From Legionella longbeachae (GTDB taxonomy: Bacteria; Pseudomonadota; Gammaproteobacteria; Legionellales; Legionellaceae): DNA of 10,234 nucleotides. The DNA lies in the NCBI GenBank assembly GCA_016191305.1, contig JACPOX010000216.1:1-10234 (forward strand), read 5' to 3'. The notes under the pieces are model-generated. The model was not told the origin of the DNA. It worked only from the letters and a program-made list of their open reading frames with translations, and made no database searches. Shown piece after piece: positions 1 through 6,413 of this stretch; position 1 is the stretch's first letter; each line of letters opens with the position of its first letter. A program made the translations under genes and the position numbers.

Positions 1-61
1 AACAAAGTGGGTTTAAGGCCCTATTTCATTTTGTAAAACACTAACTGCTGAAGTGGATAGA

Positions 62-484
62 ATGTGGCGATTGAAACATATAACTAAAGAAGAAAGAGAA
101 GAAAACGAAGAGTTTGAAGAAACCATTAATAAAAAATTTTGGAGCGTTTATAGCAATAACACTTCAAATCTTTCGAGTATATGTCGACAATTAGCGTTTG
201 CAGAGGGCGGGATTTATTGATTTTATTTAAGTAAATTTCCCCCAGTTATCTCTCTGGATGTAAAAATTATTTTAACATTATTGATCCTTTTTTTTGCTGC
301 TGATGCGGGACAATACTTTCTGTTAGCGATGAACAATAAAAAATTAGCAATGCTATATGAGGATAAATTAAATAAAGGGTTGATTTCGTCCAAGGAAGAC
401 ATCATAAGACCAGTATGGATAAATAGTTCCGGAGATTTCTGTTATGGAATTAAATTATTCTTAATATCATTGCTTCTCTCTTAA
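62..484 (+). pseudogene. Small membrane protein gene interrupted by an in-frame TGA
   Basis: From ATG 62 the frame reads 52 codons (starts MWRLKHITKEE, ends AEGGIY) to a TGA at 218-220. The same frame then stays open for another 87 codons to TAA at 482-484. If the TGA were TGG, the product would be 140 aa: an acidic, lysine-rich N-terminus, a hydrophobic stretch around the stop (RQLAFAEGG-IY-stop-FYLSKFP), a clear membrane helix around ILTLLILFFAADAGQYFLLA, and a hydrophobic C-terminal tail (IKLFLISLLLS). The protein character carries straight across the stop, so I read this as a nonsense mutation in one small membrane protein. I do not recognise a named family. A purine-rich GTGGA at 53-57 could serve as the ribosome binding site. 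Translation could also restart at TTG 281 or later ATGs, leaving two short peptides. Confidence 0.55.
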
Positions 485-600
485 TTAATAGGGAAATTTC
501 TTGTCTTTAAAATTTGATTAAAAAATGATCTTGAAAGAGATAGTGTGAGAAATAATTACCTGGGTTCCGATGAAAATTTTTGAGAAAAATAAAAAAACGC
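485..600. other. AT-rich intergenic stretch
   Basis: AT-rich spacer between the broken membrane protein gene and the MerR promoter. No convincing ORF or strong hairpin is visible. The run of A-rich tracts just before 600 could act as an upstream promoter element for the merR promoter. Confidence 0.4.
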
Positions 601-631
601 TTGACCTTACCGTTGCGTCAACCTTTATCGT
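601..631 (+). promoter_or_regulatory. MerR-type promoter and operator
   Basis: A -35 box TTGACC (601-606) and a -10 box TATCGT (626-631) are separated by 19 bp, the over-long spacing characteristic of MerR-family-controlled promoters. An imperfect dyad TTGAC...GTCAA (601-621, centred on 611, with inner AC/GT also pairing) covers the -35 and the spacer, where a MerR dimer would bind. It lies 28 bp before the merR ATG, so it probably mediates autoregulation and expression of the downstream hydrolase. Confidence 0.65.
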
Positions 632-659
632 GTATGTAGTCAGCTAGAGGAATTTAAAT

Positions 660-1421
660 ATGCCATACACGATTAATCAATTAGCGAAGCTTTCAGGCGT
701 GAGCACACGCACGTTGCGATTTTATGACGAAATTGGTTTGTTAGCCCCTGCTTTTTATGGCGAAAATCAGTATCGTTACTATAAAGAAGAGCAATTGTTG
801 ATGCTTCAACAAATTTTATTTTTTCGTGAGCTTGGATTTCCTCTTAATGACGTTCAGCGGATTTTAAGCAGTGATGATTTCGACAAGATCGAATCGTTAA
901 AAACGCATAAATCCATGTTGCAATCAGGTCTTGAGCGAACAGCAATACTCATCAATACCGTTGATAAAACTATTTCACACTTAAGAGGAAAGATAATTAT
1001 GCGTGATGCAGAAATGTATGATGGCTTTGATCCAATCAAACAGCAAGAGCATGAAAAATACATGCTTGATACCGGTATTATTTCACAAAAACAGATTGAT
1101 GATAGCTGGCAACGCGTTTCCAATTGGAAAAAACCAGATTGGGAACAATTCAAAAACTCAGGCGAGAAGCTGAATATTGCACTTGCAGAAGCAATCAAAC
1201 AAGAACTGGAAGTAGATTCAGATGAAGTCCAGCAACTTATCCAACACCATTATGATTGGGTTAATAATTTTTGGACTCCCACTAAAGAAACCTATTTAGG
1301 ACTTGGGCAAATGTACCTTGATCATTCTGACTATCGTTTATTTTACAATCGATATCATCCTGATTTAGTGGATTATTTGGTTGCAGCTATGCAGGTATTT
1401 GCTGAGCGAAATTTGTCGTAA
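660..1421 (+). CDS. MerR-family transcriptional regulator with TipAS ligand-binding domain
   Basis: 253 aa. Residues 3-70 form a MerR winged helix-turn-helix (TINQLAKLSGVSTRTLRFYDEIGLL, then the wing QYRYYKEEQLLMLQQI). A dimerisation helix covers about 75-110. Residues about 117-250 resemble the TipAS domain (MYDGFDPIKQQEHEKYM..., conserved tryptophans near 150, 156 and 161), which in TipAL proteins binds thiopeptide antibiotics and other amphipathic ligands. The length matches TipAL-type regulators. The start is set by AGAGG at 646-650, 9 nt upstream of the ATG. The 19-bp-spacer promoter just upstream implies autoregulation. The alpha/beta hydrolase gene follows after about 50 bp on the same strand and is the likely co-regulated target. 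The actual ligand cannot be read from sequence. Confidence 0.9.
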   Translation: MPYTINQLAKLSGVSTRTLRFYDEIGLLAPAFYGENQYRYYKEEQLLMLQQILFFRELGFPLNDVQRILSSDDFDKIESLKTHKSMLQSGLERTAILINTVDKTISHLRGKIIMRDAEMYDGFDPIKQQEHEKYMLDTGIISQKQIDDSWQRVSNWKKPDWEQFKNSGEKLNIALAEAIKQELEVDSDEVQQLIQHHYDWVNNFWTPTKETYLGLGQMYLDHSDYRLFYNRYHPDLVDYLVAAMQVFAERNLS

Positions 1422-1426
1422 ATTGA

Positions 1427-1453
1427 CTCCTCATAGACATTGCTTATGGGGAG
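1427..1453 (+). promoter_or_regulatory. Intercistronic hairpin between merR and hydrolase genes
   Basis: CTCCTCATA (1427-1435) pairs with TATGGGGAG (1445-1453) with one G-T pair, plus a further G-T closing pair and a 7-nt loop. It sits 6 nt after the merR stop and about 20 nt before the hydrolase start. There is no T-tract after it, so it is not a classical terminator. It may be an mRNA processing or stability element, or may partly attenuate the downstream gene. Confidence 0.4.
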
Positions 1454-1473
1454 GTTGTCATTGTGGAGTTATC

Positions 1474-2358
1474 ATGAAAAATAAACTACGTGCATTGGGT
1501 TCTCACATTAGTTTAAAAGATGGGAGATTACTTGGTTTTTCTGAATTTGGCGATCCGAAAGGACATCCGGTATTTTATTTTCATGGATTTCCTGGCTCAA
1601 GATTGCAGGCTAGTGATTTTCATGAGGTTGCAAAGACACATCATTATCGTTTCTTTGGGATTGATCGGCCTGGAATGGGAGTATCAACATTCAACAAAAA
1701 ACATAGCATTTTGAGTTGGAGCCAAGATATCAGCGCTCTTGCAAATTGCCTCAAAATTGATAGATTCTCCATTATAGGACACTCCGGTGGCGCGCCATTT
1801 GTCATGGCTTGTGCTTATGCAATACCAGAACGTTTAATTGGTGCGGCGATAGTTTCTGGCATGGCACCTACAACCCTGCCTGAATCTAAAGTCGGCATGG
1901 CGCGTGGATTACAAATCATCAATGCATTGGTTAGAAATATTCCTGGATTTGCTTTTTTATTGATGAAAATACAGCAAAAAATGATGTTGAAACCAAAAGT
2001 ATTTAATCAATTCGTCCAGAAGCTTCCCATGCCTGATCGAATTATCCTTCAAGACTCTAACCGTATCAATGCAATGATAGATGCTTTAGCAGGGGCCTTT
2101 AATCAAGGCGCGCGGGGTCCCGCACAAGAAATGCAATTAATTTTACAGCCGTGGGGTTTCGATTTAAAGAAGATCACCTATCCGATTACAATTTGGCAAG
2201 GCAAACTGGATATGCAAGTACCAGTATCTCATGCAGAAGTTTATAAAACTCGGCTTCCTCATGCTAGGTTAAAGTTATTCGAAAATGAAGCTCATCTTTC
2301 GACATTATATAACCACATGGAAGATATTCTTGAATCAGTTAATCCCAAAAGAGCTTAA
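1474..2358 (+). CDS. Alpha/beta-fold hydrolase
   Basis: 294 aa from ATG 1474. The frame is open further upstream (to 1381) but that part overlaps merR. GGAG at 1465-1468, 5 nt before the ATG, supports this start. The fold signatures are clear: oxyanion-hole motif HGFPGSR at residues 37-43, DRPGMG at 65-70, and nucleophile elbow GHSGG with Ser104. Candidate triad partners are Asp246 (QGKLDMQVP) and His274 (ENEAHLS). There is no signal peptide, so it should be cytoplasmic. The family includes esterases, haloperoxidase-like enzymes and epoxide or lactone hydrolases; the substrate is not predictable. Its position 52 bp after a TipAL-like regulator suggests a role in detoxifying or modifying the compound that the regulator senses (inference). 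Confidence 0.88.
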   Translation: MKNKLRALGSHISLKDGRLLGFSEFGDPKGHPVFYFHGFPGSRLQASDFHEVAKTHHYRFFGIDRPGMGVSTFNKKHSILSWSQDISALANCLKIDRFSIIGHSGGAPFVMACAYAIPERLIGAAIVSGMAPTTLPESKVGMARGLQIINALVRNIPGFAFLLMKIQQKMMLKPKVFNQFVQKLPMPDRIILQDSNRINAMIDALAGAFNQGARGPAQEMQLILQPWGFDLKKITYPITIWQGKLDMQVPVSHAEVYKTRLPHARLKLFENEAHLSTLYNHMEDILESVNPKRA

Positions 2359-2390
2359 CAAGAAAAGTCATTGTTAAATTGGTAGTGTTA

Positions 2391-2918
2391 TCATTTTATT
2401 TCAAAGGTTAAGAAAATTCGATTGGGTTGGTCTGGATCAACCCGTCCTTCTTTTAGCTTTATTACTTCGACAAAATTATGATTGACCGTTGCAATGATGG
2501 CTTTGCGCCAAAATTGTAATGCTCGTTGATTTTCTGGTATTACTGTCACCACCCAGGATCCTGGGTGATGCTGCAATACTTGTTGTGCTATCAATTGACC
2601 AATGCCACGCCGTTGAAAGCGAGCGAGGATGAAAAACTCGCCCATGTTCCATTGAACGTTGGGTTGCTCTCCTGTTTGGTAAATCAATACAAAGCCAGCA
2701 AGCTCTTCATTGACTTTAATAAGGTAAGCTTGCCTATCAGGATCAGTGAGGTAATGTTTGAAATCAAAACTTTCATAAAGGCCATTATCAGGACAAGCCC
2801 AATCAGTAGAGTTTAATCCGCACTCGCGCGACATTTCATAAACATAGAAACGCGCCATATTTTGAATGGTGGGGTGATCAACTAACGTTGCTGGGATGAG
2901 TTGGGGTTGGATTTTCAT
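2391..2918 (-). CDS. GNAT-family N-acetyltransferase
   Basis: 175 aa, close to the usual GNAT length. Motif A, which binds the acetyl-CoA pyrophosphate, is visible as FFILARFQRRGIGQLI with the Q/R-x-x-G-x-G signature at about residues 102-107. Motif B is PENQRALQFWRK at about 128-139. It should transfer an acetyl group from acetyl-CoA to an amine or peptide substrate that cannot be named from sequence. It is the last gene of a minus-strand operon; its ATG overlaps the stop of the ATPase gene by 4 nt (ATGA, 2915-2918), implying translational coupling. It ends tail to tail with the hydrolase gene, with a 32-bp gap and no obvious terminator hairpin. Residues 118-123 are encoded across an 18-bp perfect palindrome (2550-2567). 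Confidence 0.85.
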   Translation of the reverse strand: MKIQPQLIPATLVDHPTIQNMARFYVYEMSRECGLNSTDWACPDNGLYESFDFKHYLTDPDRQAYLIKVNEELAGFVLIYQTGEQPNVQWNMGEFFILARFQRRGIGQLIAQQVLQHHPGSWVVTVIPENQRALQFWRKAIIATVNHNFVEVIKLKEGRVDPDQPNRIFLTFEIK

Positions 2919-3448
2919 ATTGAGTCCAAAATAATTTCTACGCGTTCATCGATGCGTGCAGTTGGGATAACTATGGACTCATAATCAAATTGGGCATAGG
3001 TTTCTCTATGAATCTGTTCAAATTTCAACGAATCGTCAAAGCTTATTTTTCTGGCATCGGTGTTTGTTATAAAGCCCAGATTTTCAATGAAGAAAACGCG
3101 TTTTTCATAAATAAGATATTTGTGGATTCGCTCTATTTCTTTCATTAGGTTATGGGATGGAGAAAAACCAAGATATGTGGCAAGCGCATAAGTACAAATC
3201 GGTGATCGATCATAAAAGTGCAGATCAGAATAATCTTCGCACATATCAATTTGTCGATGTTTTTGGAGCCTGACAATATCATCAATAAAATCAGGATGCT
3301 TCCATGGCATCATATTGCCCTGTGCTTGTCTTAAGGCAATAAGATCCGTAGCCGCCTCATTTACAACACTTACTCCTGTTAATTCCAAGGCACGAATAAC
3401 GGAGGTTTTCCCGCAGCCTGGAGTGCCCGTTATAATATACCTCTTCAT
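2915..3448 (-). CDS. AAA_28/NadR-like P-loop ATPase
   Basis: 177 aa. A Walker A loop GTPGCGKTS lies at residues 8-16 and a FYDRSP motif at 78-83 supplies the acidic/arginine pair typical of AAA_28 and NadR ribosylnicotinamide-kinase-like proteins. VVNEAA near residue 31 and the C-terminal Y..FDYESIVIP...DERVEIIL pattern also fit this family. It is a small stand-alone nucleoside-kinase-like NTPase and probably cytosolic. The gene overlaps the upstream kinase gene by 4 nt (3445-3448) and the downstream GNAT gene by 4 nt, so all three are probably made together in fixed proportion. The substrate is unknown; small phosphotransferases of this fold can phosphorylate nucleosides or metabolites. Confidence 0.82.
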   Translation of the reverse strand: MKRYIITGTPGCGKTSVIRALELTGVSVVNEAATDLIALRQAQGNMMPWKHPDFIDDIVRLQKHRQIDMCEDYSDLHFYDRSPICTYALATYLGFSPSHNLMKEIERIHKYLIYEKRVFFIENLGFITNTDARKISFDDSLKFEQIHRETYAQFDYESIVIPTARIDERVEIILDSI

Positions 3449-4701
3449 GGCTTGTGATCCATAAACGCAGGGTATACCTCAAGCGGCTTCGCATCCAACC
3501 AACGTGTTTTAACAGCGCTTAACATATCCTTTGCCATTTTTCTTAGGTAGGGCAACTGATCATTTTCTGTACTTACATCAATAAAGGCTTGAAGTCGTGT
3601 AAGGACTCGCGGCCTGACATTATTTTCCTCTGGTTTCCATAAAGAGTTTTCAGGAGTTGGTCCCGACGATCCTACTCTATCCTTATCTATAACGGAGTTT
3701 AAAAAAGGAATGGTTTGTTGTAACAACCAAAAGCCGCAAGCCTCGGTATAGGCTGTTGTATAAGCAAAATCATCAGCGGCAGCTGGTATTGCACGTTTTA
3801 ATTCTTCCCTATAAATTACTTCAAGAGGCTCAACAACCTCATTGGGGATAGCCTTAACGCACCAACAGGTGGGCATACTCATTCGTAGGTAGGTGCCATC
3901 CAGTAAGGCATTGCGTACAAACGCCCATTCAAAATCGATGAGCTGCAATTCTTGAGATCCCTTATGATCGAACACATTATCTGGGCAAATGTCCCCATGA
4001 GTTAAAACTGTAAATGGACCGGGTGTGATGAGTGATTTAATTAAGCATTGTGCTTCGTGGATTAATTCTGGTGTGACAGATAATCCAAGGCTTTTATTGG
4101 CTAGCTCAAGTTTAGGTAATAAATCATTAAATATAAAGTCGAGTTCATCTTGTATGCTTTCCGCTTGCTCATTGATGTCATGCAGGATAGTTTCATATTC
4201 TGAAATATGACCAAAGCTTGCAGCATGAAAAGTCCCAAGTGCTATCATAAATCGAGTCAATGCAGCAATCGCCTCTGTTCTATTAGGTAGGGTTAAGGAG
4301 TCAACTAAACTAATGTGTTCAAGGCCTAAGTCTTCGAGTAGGATAAATCGATGCTCTTTATTACCACCATAAAATTTTGGAGCATTGTGATGCCATTGTG
4401 CGACACGGCTTAAAAATTCAAGACCAGCCCAATCTCGTGCAAATCGTGCATAAGCATCTTTGTCATCATCATCTGTTGCCTCAGGGAGGGATTGTTTTAG
4501 AATGAGGCTTACGGGGATATCATCAGATTTATTTTCTAAATACAGTCGTAATACAACGTTTCGTCGTTCAGGCTCACTTAAAAAAACAATGGATTTTACC
4601 TTGCATGGAGCTGCAAAACGTTGCTGTAATAAATGCTGTGCTGCTTGAATAACACTCTGATTCATTACTTGCTTATCTGATACCAAATTATCCTGCTCCA
4701 A
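3445..4701 (-). CDS. Aminoglycoside-phosphotransferase/CHK-type kinase
   Basis: 418 aa if begun at the first in-frame start, TTG 4701. Protein-kinase-like APH fold: a probable ATP-binding lysine in LILKQ (about residue 69), hinge-like FILLEDLG (119-126), catalytic-loop Brenner motif HGDICPDN (235-242, with Asp237 and Asn242), and metal-binding LIDFEWA (Asp256). It most resembles the ecdysteroid/CHK-like and APH-like small-molecule kinases, which transfer the ATP gamma-phosphate to hydroxyl groups. The start is uncertain. The only good Shine-Dalgarno (GGAG, minus strand of 4696-4699) lies just inside the frame and favours TTG at 4686, 8 nt further on; ATG 4665 (MNQSVIQ) is another choice with a poor ribosome binding site. 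First gene of a three-gene overlapping operon. The substrate is not predictable; an antibiotic or metabolite role is possible. Confidence 0.85.
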   Translation of the reverse strand: MEQDNLVSDKQVMNQSVIQAAQHLLQQRFAAPCKVKSIVFLSEPERRNVVLRLYLENKSDDIPVSLILKQSLPEATDDDDKDAYARFARDWAGLEFLSRVAQWHHNAPKFYGGNKEHRFILLEDLGLEHISLVDSLTLPNRTEAIAALTRFMIALGTFHAASFGHISEYETILHDINEQAESIQDELDFIFNDLLPKLELANKSLGLSVTPELIHEAQCLIKSLITPGPFTVLTHGDICPDNVFDHKGSQELQLIDFEWAFVRNALLDGTYLRMSMPTCWCVKAIPNEVVEPLEVIYREELKRAIPAAADDFAYTTAYTEACGFWLLQQTIPFLNSVIDKDRVGSSGPTPENSLWKPEENNVRPRVLTRLQAFIDVSTENDQLPYLRKMAKDMLSAVKTRWLDAKPLEVYPAFMDHKP

Positions 4702-4726
4702 AATATGAACAATTACTCAAGAGGCA

Positions 4727-4754
4727 ATTGTAGTTGCGAATTTACATTCGTCAA
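4727..4754 (-). promoter_or_regulatory. Promoter of the kinase-ATPase-GNAT operon with internal dyad
   Basis: Read on the minus strand: -35 TTGACG (4754-4749), 16-bp spacer, -10 TACAAT (4732-4727), giving a start of transcription near 4720 and a leader of about 20-35 nt. The spacer contains a perfect inverted repeat CGAAT-4nt-ATTCG (4737-4750), positioned to act as an operator. Confidence 0.55.
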
Positions 4755-4815
4755 CTTTATTAACCGTAAGTGCTATATGTTGCAAACTAGCATTTAGGTA
4801 ACATTTCTTAACTCC

Positions 4816-5175
4816 TTATTTCAATGGAGTGCCTTGATGAAAAACCATGCGCCATTGACCATCCGTCAATCGCCAAATAGAAGATCGTAAGGCTTGCTTC
4901 TTTTCGGCAACAGGTGTGTCCTTAATGGTGCTAATATAGGTCAACAAGATAATGTTCTCAGCCAGAAGATGGGCTTTAAATGCCGAACCAACACGTTCAG
5001 AATTATCATCACTAGCAAGCCATCGTACTACTTCAGTTTTATCGTAAACAACAGCGCTGCTACCAATTTCTATAAATTCTTTATCGATGAGTTCGGCAAG
5101 TACATCTGGCGAGTCTATTTTATCAAGTAGCTGCACTTCTTGTTTAATAATCTGATTAATAATCGTCTCTTGCAT
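4816..5175 (-). CDS. NTF2-like (DUF4440/SnoaL-type) protein
   Basis: 119 aa from ATG 5175 (MQETIINQIIKQEVQLLDKID). A start 21 nt upstream (5196) is in frame, but the promoter -10 at 5212-5217 would leave it almost no leader and no spaced ribosome binding site. The pattern E-x-x-LLDKIDSPDVLAELIDKEFIEIGSSAVVYDKTEVVRWL, then a central beta strand region and C-terminal SSIWRLTDGQWRMVFHQGTPL, is typical of DUF4440 members of the NTF2-like superfamily. These form small cone-shaped cytosolic proteins, some with enzymatic and some with ligand-binding roles. It lies 114 bp upstream of the kinase operon on the same strand, but that operon has its own promoter. The specific function is unknown. Confidence 0.82.
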   Translation of the reverse strand: MQETIINQIIKQEVQLLDKIDSPDVLAELIDKEFIEIGSSAVVYDKTEVVRWLASDDNSERVGSAFKAHLLAENIILLTYISTIKDTPVAEKKQALRSSIWRLTDGQWRMVFHQGTPLK

Positions 5176-5211
5176 GATTTTTACCCACGAGTACATCTCT
5201 TATTATTTGTA

Positions 5212-5247
5212 ATTATAACATGGTGGGGCGTGATAAATGACATTTAT
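5212..5247 (-). promoter_or_regulatory. Promoter region of the DUF4440 gene with perfect palindrome
   Basis: A consensus -10 TATAAT on the minus strand (5217-5212) lies about 37 nt before ATG 5175. No good -35 hexamer is seen at 16-18 bp. Where it should be there is a perfect 15-bp palindrome ATAAATG-A-CATTTAT (5233-5247), a candidate activator or repressor site. Confidence 0.5.
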
Positions 5248-5324
5248 GGTAAAGTGATGCCCCAAACAACATTATTTTTAATAGGATAATACTTGCTCTC
5301 ATTAGACTTTGTGTGATTTTTGAA

Positions 5325-5603
5325 CTAAAAATATATGAGAACATAAATTATATCAAGGAAGATAGTTATAAAGTTTTTGAATATGATAATTTTGCAAGTT
5401 GCCCTAAATTCCCTAATACCTGCCAGGCAATACGCAAACAACAAAATAAATCCAGCTTTATTGGTGATGCTATCCACGCTTTTCAGCCAGACTGCTACTT
5501 CTGCTGGTAAACAAAAATATCTATTTTGTTCATCCTGGGAAAAATTGGGCGGAGCATTGAAAATAGTGTGTTCTGCCGGGGTCAGTATTTCAAGCTTTGC
5601 CAT
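5325..5603 (-). pseudogene. tnpA: 5' remnant of a Tn3-family transposase (tnpA)
   Basis: The first 55-60 residues (MAKLEILTPAEHTIFNAPPNFSQDEQNRYFCLP..., then SITNKAGFILLFAYCLA) match the start of the DUF4158 N-terminal domain of Tn3-family transposases: an LTPAE..xF..PP.F...ER.RFF.LP-like opening followed by NK.GF.L...Y. Full-length TnpA is about 950-1000 aa and carries a DDE catalytic domain; here the frame stops after 92 aa and similarity fades after about residue 60, so the enzyme is dead. The orientation, divergent from the resolvase with a dyad-rich spacer between, is the classical Tn3 arrangement. No 38-bp terminal inverted repeat beginning GGGG was identified in the window. The sequence between its end and the DUF4440 promoter has no recognisable transposase. 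Confidence 0.7.
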
Positions 5604-5641
5604 TAAGGTACATCCCGGACATCAAATTTAATTCTTGTAAC

Positions 5642-5725
5642 GCTCGTTTTATTGAGCAAAAAATTATAGCATTTGGTACGTTATAAACGATAATAAAATC
5701 GAGGGTGTTATGTACAAGAAACACC
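5642..5725. promoter_or_regulatory. Putative res site between tnpA remnant and resolvase
   Basis: The 158-bp spacer between the divergent genes holds a series of short dyads: GCTC-8nt-GAGC (5642-5657), CGTT-ATA-AACG (5679-5689), CGAT-6nt-ATCG (5688-5701) and GGTGTT-10nt-AACACC (5704-5725). Tn3-type res regions carry three resolvase-binding dyads in exactly this position and also contain both promoters. Assignment to subsites I-III is inference. Confidence 0.4.
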
Positions 5726-5761
5726 TTAATACAAAAGCAATGAAAACTGGATAAAATTTAC

Positions 5762-6386
5762 ATGATTTATGGATATGTTCGGGTAAGCACCCAGGATCAA
5801 AGTGTTGACAGTCAGAAAAATGCTCTCAGCCGATATTGCATTGATCAAAAACTAATGGTGGACGAGTGGATAGAGCTTGAAATGTCTTCCCGTAAATCTA
5901 CTGCACATCGCCGGATTGATGAATTGCTAAACAAGTTATCACCAGGTGATATTGTGGTTGCTTCTGAACTATCGCGATTGGGGCGTTCCATCAAAGAAAC
6001 GCTCAATACAATAGAAACGATTAATCAGGATAAACAGGCTCGACTTGTACTTATCAAGCAAAATCTCGACTTAAACCCGGCTGCCAAAAACAATGTAGCC
6101 AATAAAGTGCTCATCACTATTTTTTCAATGCTTGCTGAATTGGAAAGAGATTTTATTTCAAAACGAACCAAAGAGGGATTAAAAGCTCGTGCTGCTAAAG
6201 GAATAAAACTAGGAAAACCTAAAGGAGTGATACAAGCATCGATGTATGATAAAGATCAAAATATTCCATCTTTATCAATTAGAGGTACCCATTCAAAAAA
6301 TTATTGCAACACATTTAGGCTATGGTAAATATCTATCGCTTAAGGCATTTATTCATAAGTTAAAGGAGAGATCTCATTCAATTTAA
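5762..6386 (+). pseudogene. tnpR: Serine recombinase (Tn3-type resolvase) with frameshifted C-terminus
   Basis: The N-terminal catalytic domain is intact: YGYVRVSTQDQ with nucleophile Ser9 and Arg7, SELSRLGRS at about 69-76, and the long E helix AELERDFISKRTKEGLKARAA at about 125-145. After Gln166 the reading frame gives an unrelated 22-residue tail (to stop 6326-6328). In the frame shifted by one base the sequence continues as IFHLYQLEVPIQKIIATHLGYGKYLSLKAFIHKL to TAA 6384-6386, the expected C-terminal helix-turn-helix that binds the res site. The shift lies in the A-run at about 6256-6262: one extra base, or two lost. Undamaged, the protein would be about 207 aa. The truncated 188-aa form keeps the active site but lacks the DNA-binding domain. 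It may also be a sequencing error in the homopolymer. It is divergent from the tnpA remnant. Confidence 0.8.
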
Positions 6387-6413
6387 TATATTTCTCAGTT
6401 TAAGAGAATGTTA

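Noticed and set aside
218..220. TGA as a selenocysteine codon
   Set aside because: No catalytic context or selenocysteine insertion hairpin was recognised, and Trp fits the membrane protein better.
1381..1473. Upstream extension of the hydrolase frame
   Set aside because: It overlaps the end of merR in another frame, has no family similarity, and a good ribosome binding site precedes ATG 1474.
2550..2567. 18-bp perfect palindrome (CACCCAGGATCCTGGGTG)
   Set aside because: It lies inside the GNAT coding sequence and encodes ordinary family residues; chance or codon constraint is a sufficient explanation without other copies.
4750..4815. Five-codon minus-strand ORF (MLPKC) after an AAGGAG in the gap between the DUF4440 and kinase genes
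   Set aside because: Too short to support, and it lies upstream of the operon promoter, so it would not be on the operon transcript.
5560..5600. GGGGTC sequence near 5578 as a Tn3 terminal inverted repeat
   Set aside because: It is part of the tnpA coding start (LTPAE) and the following bases do not fit the 38-bp terminal repeat.
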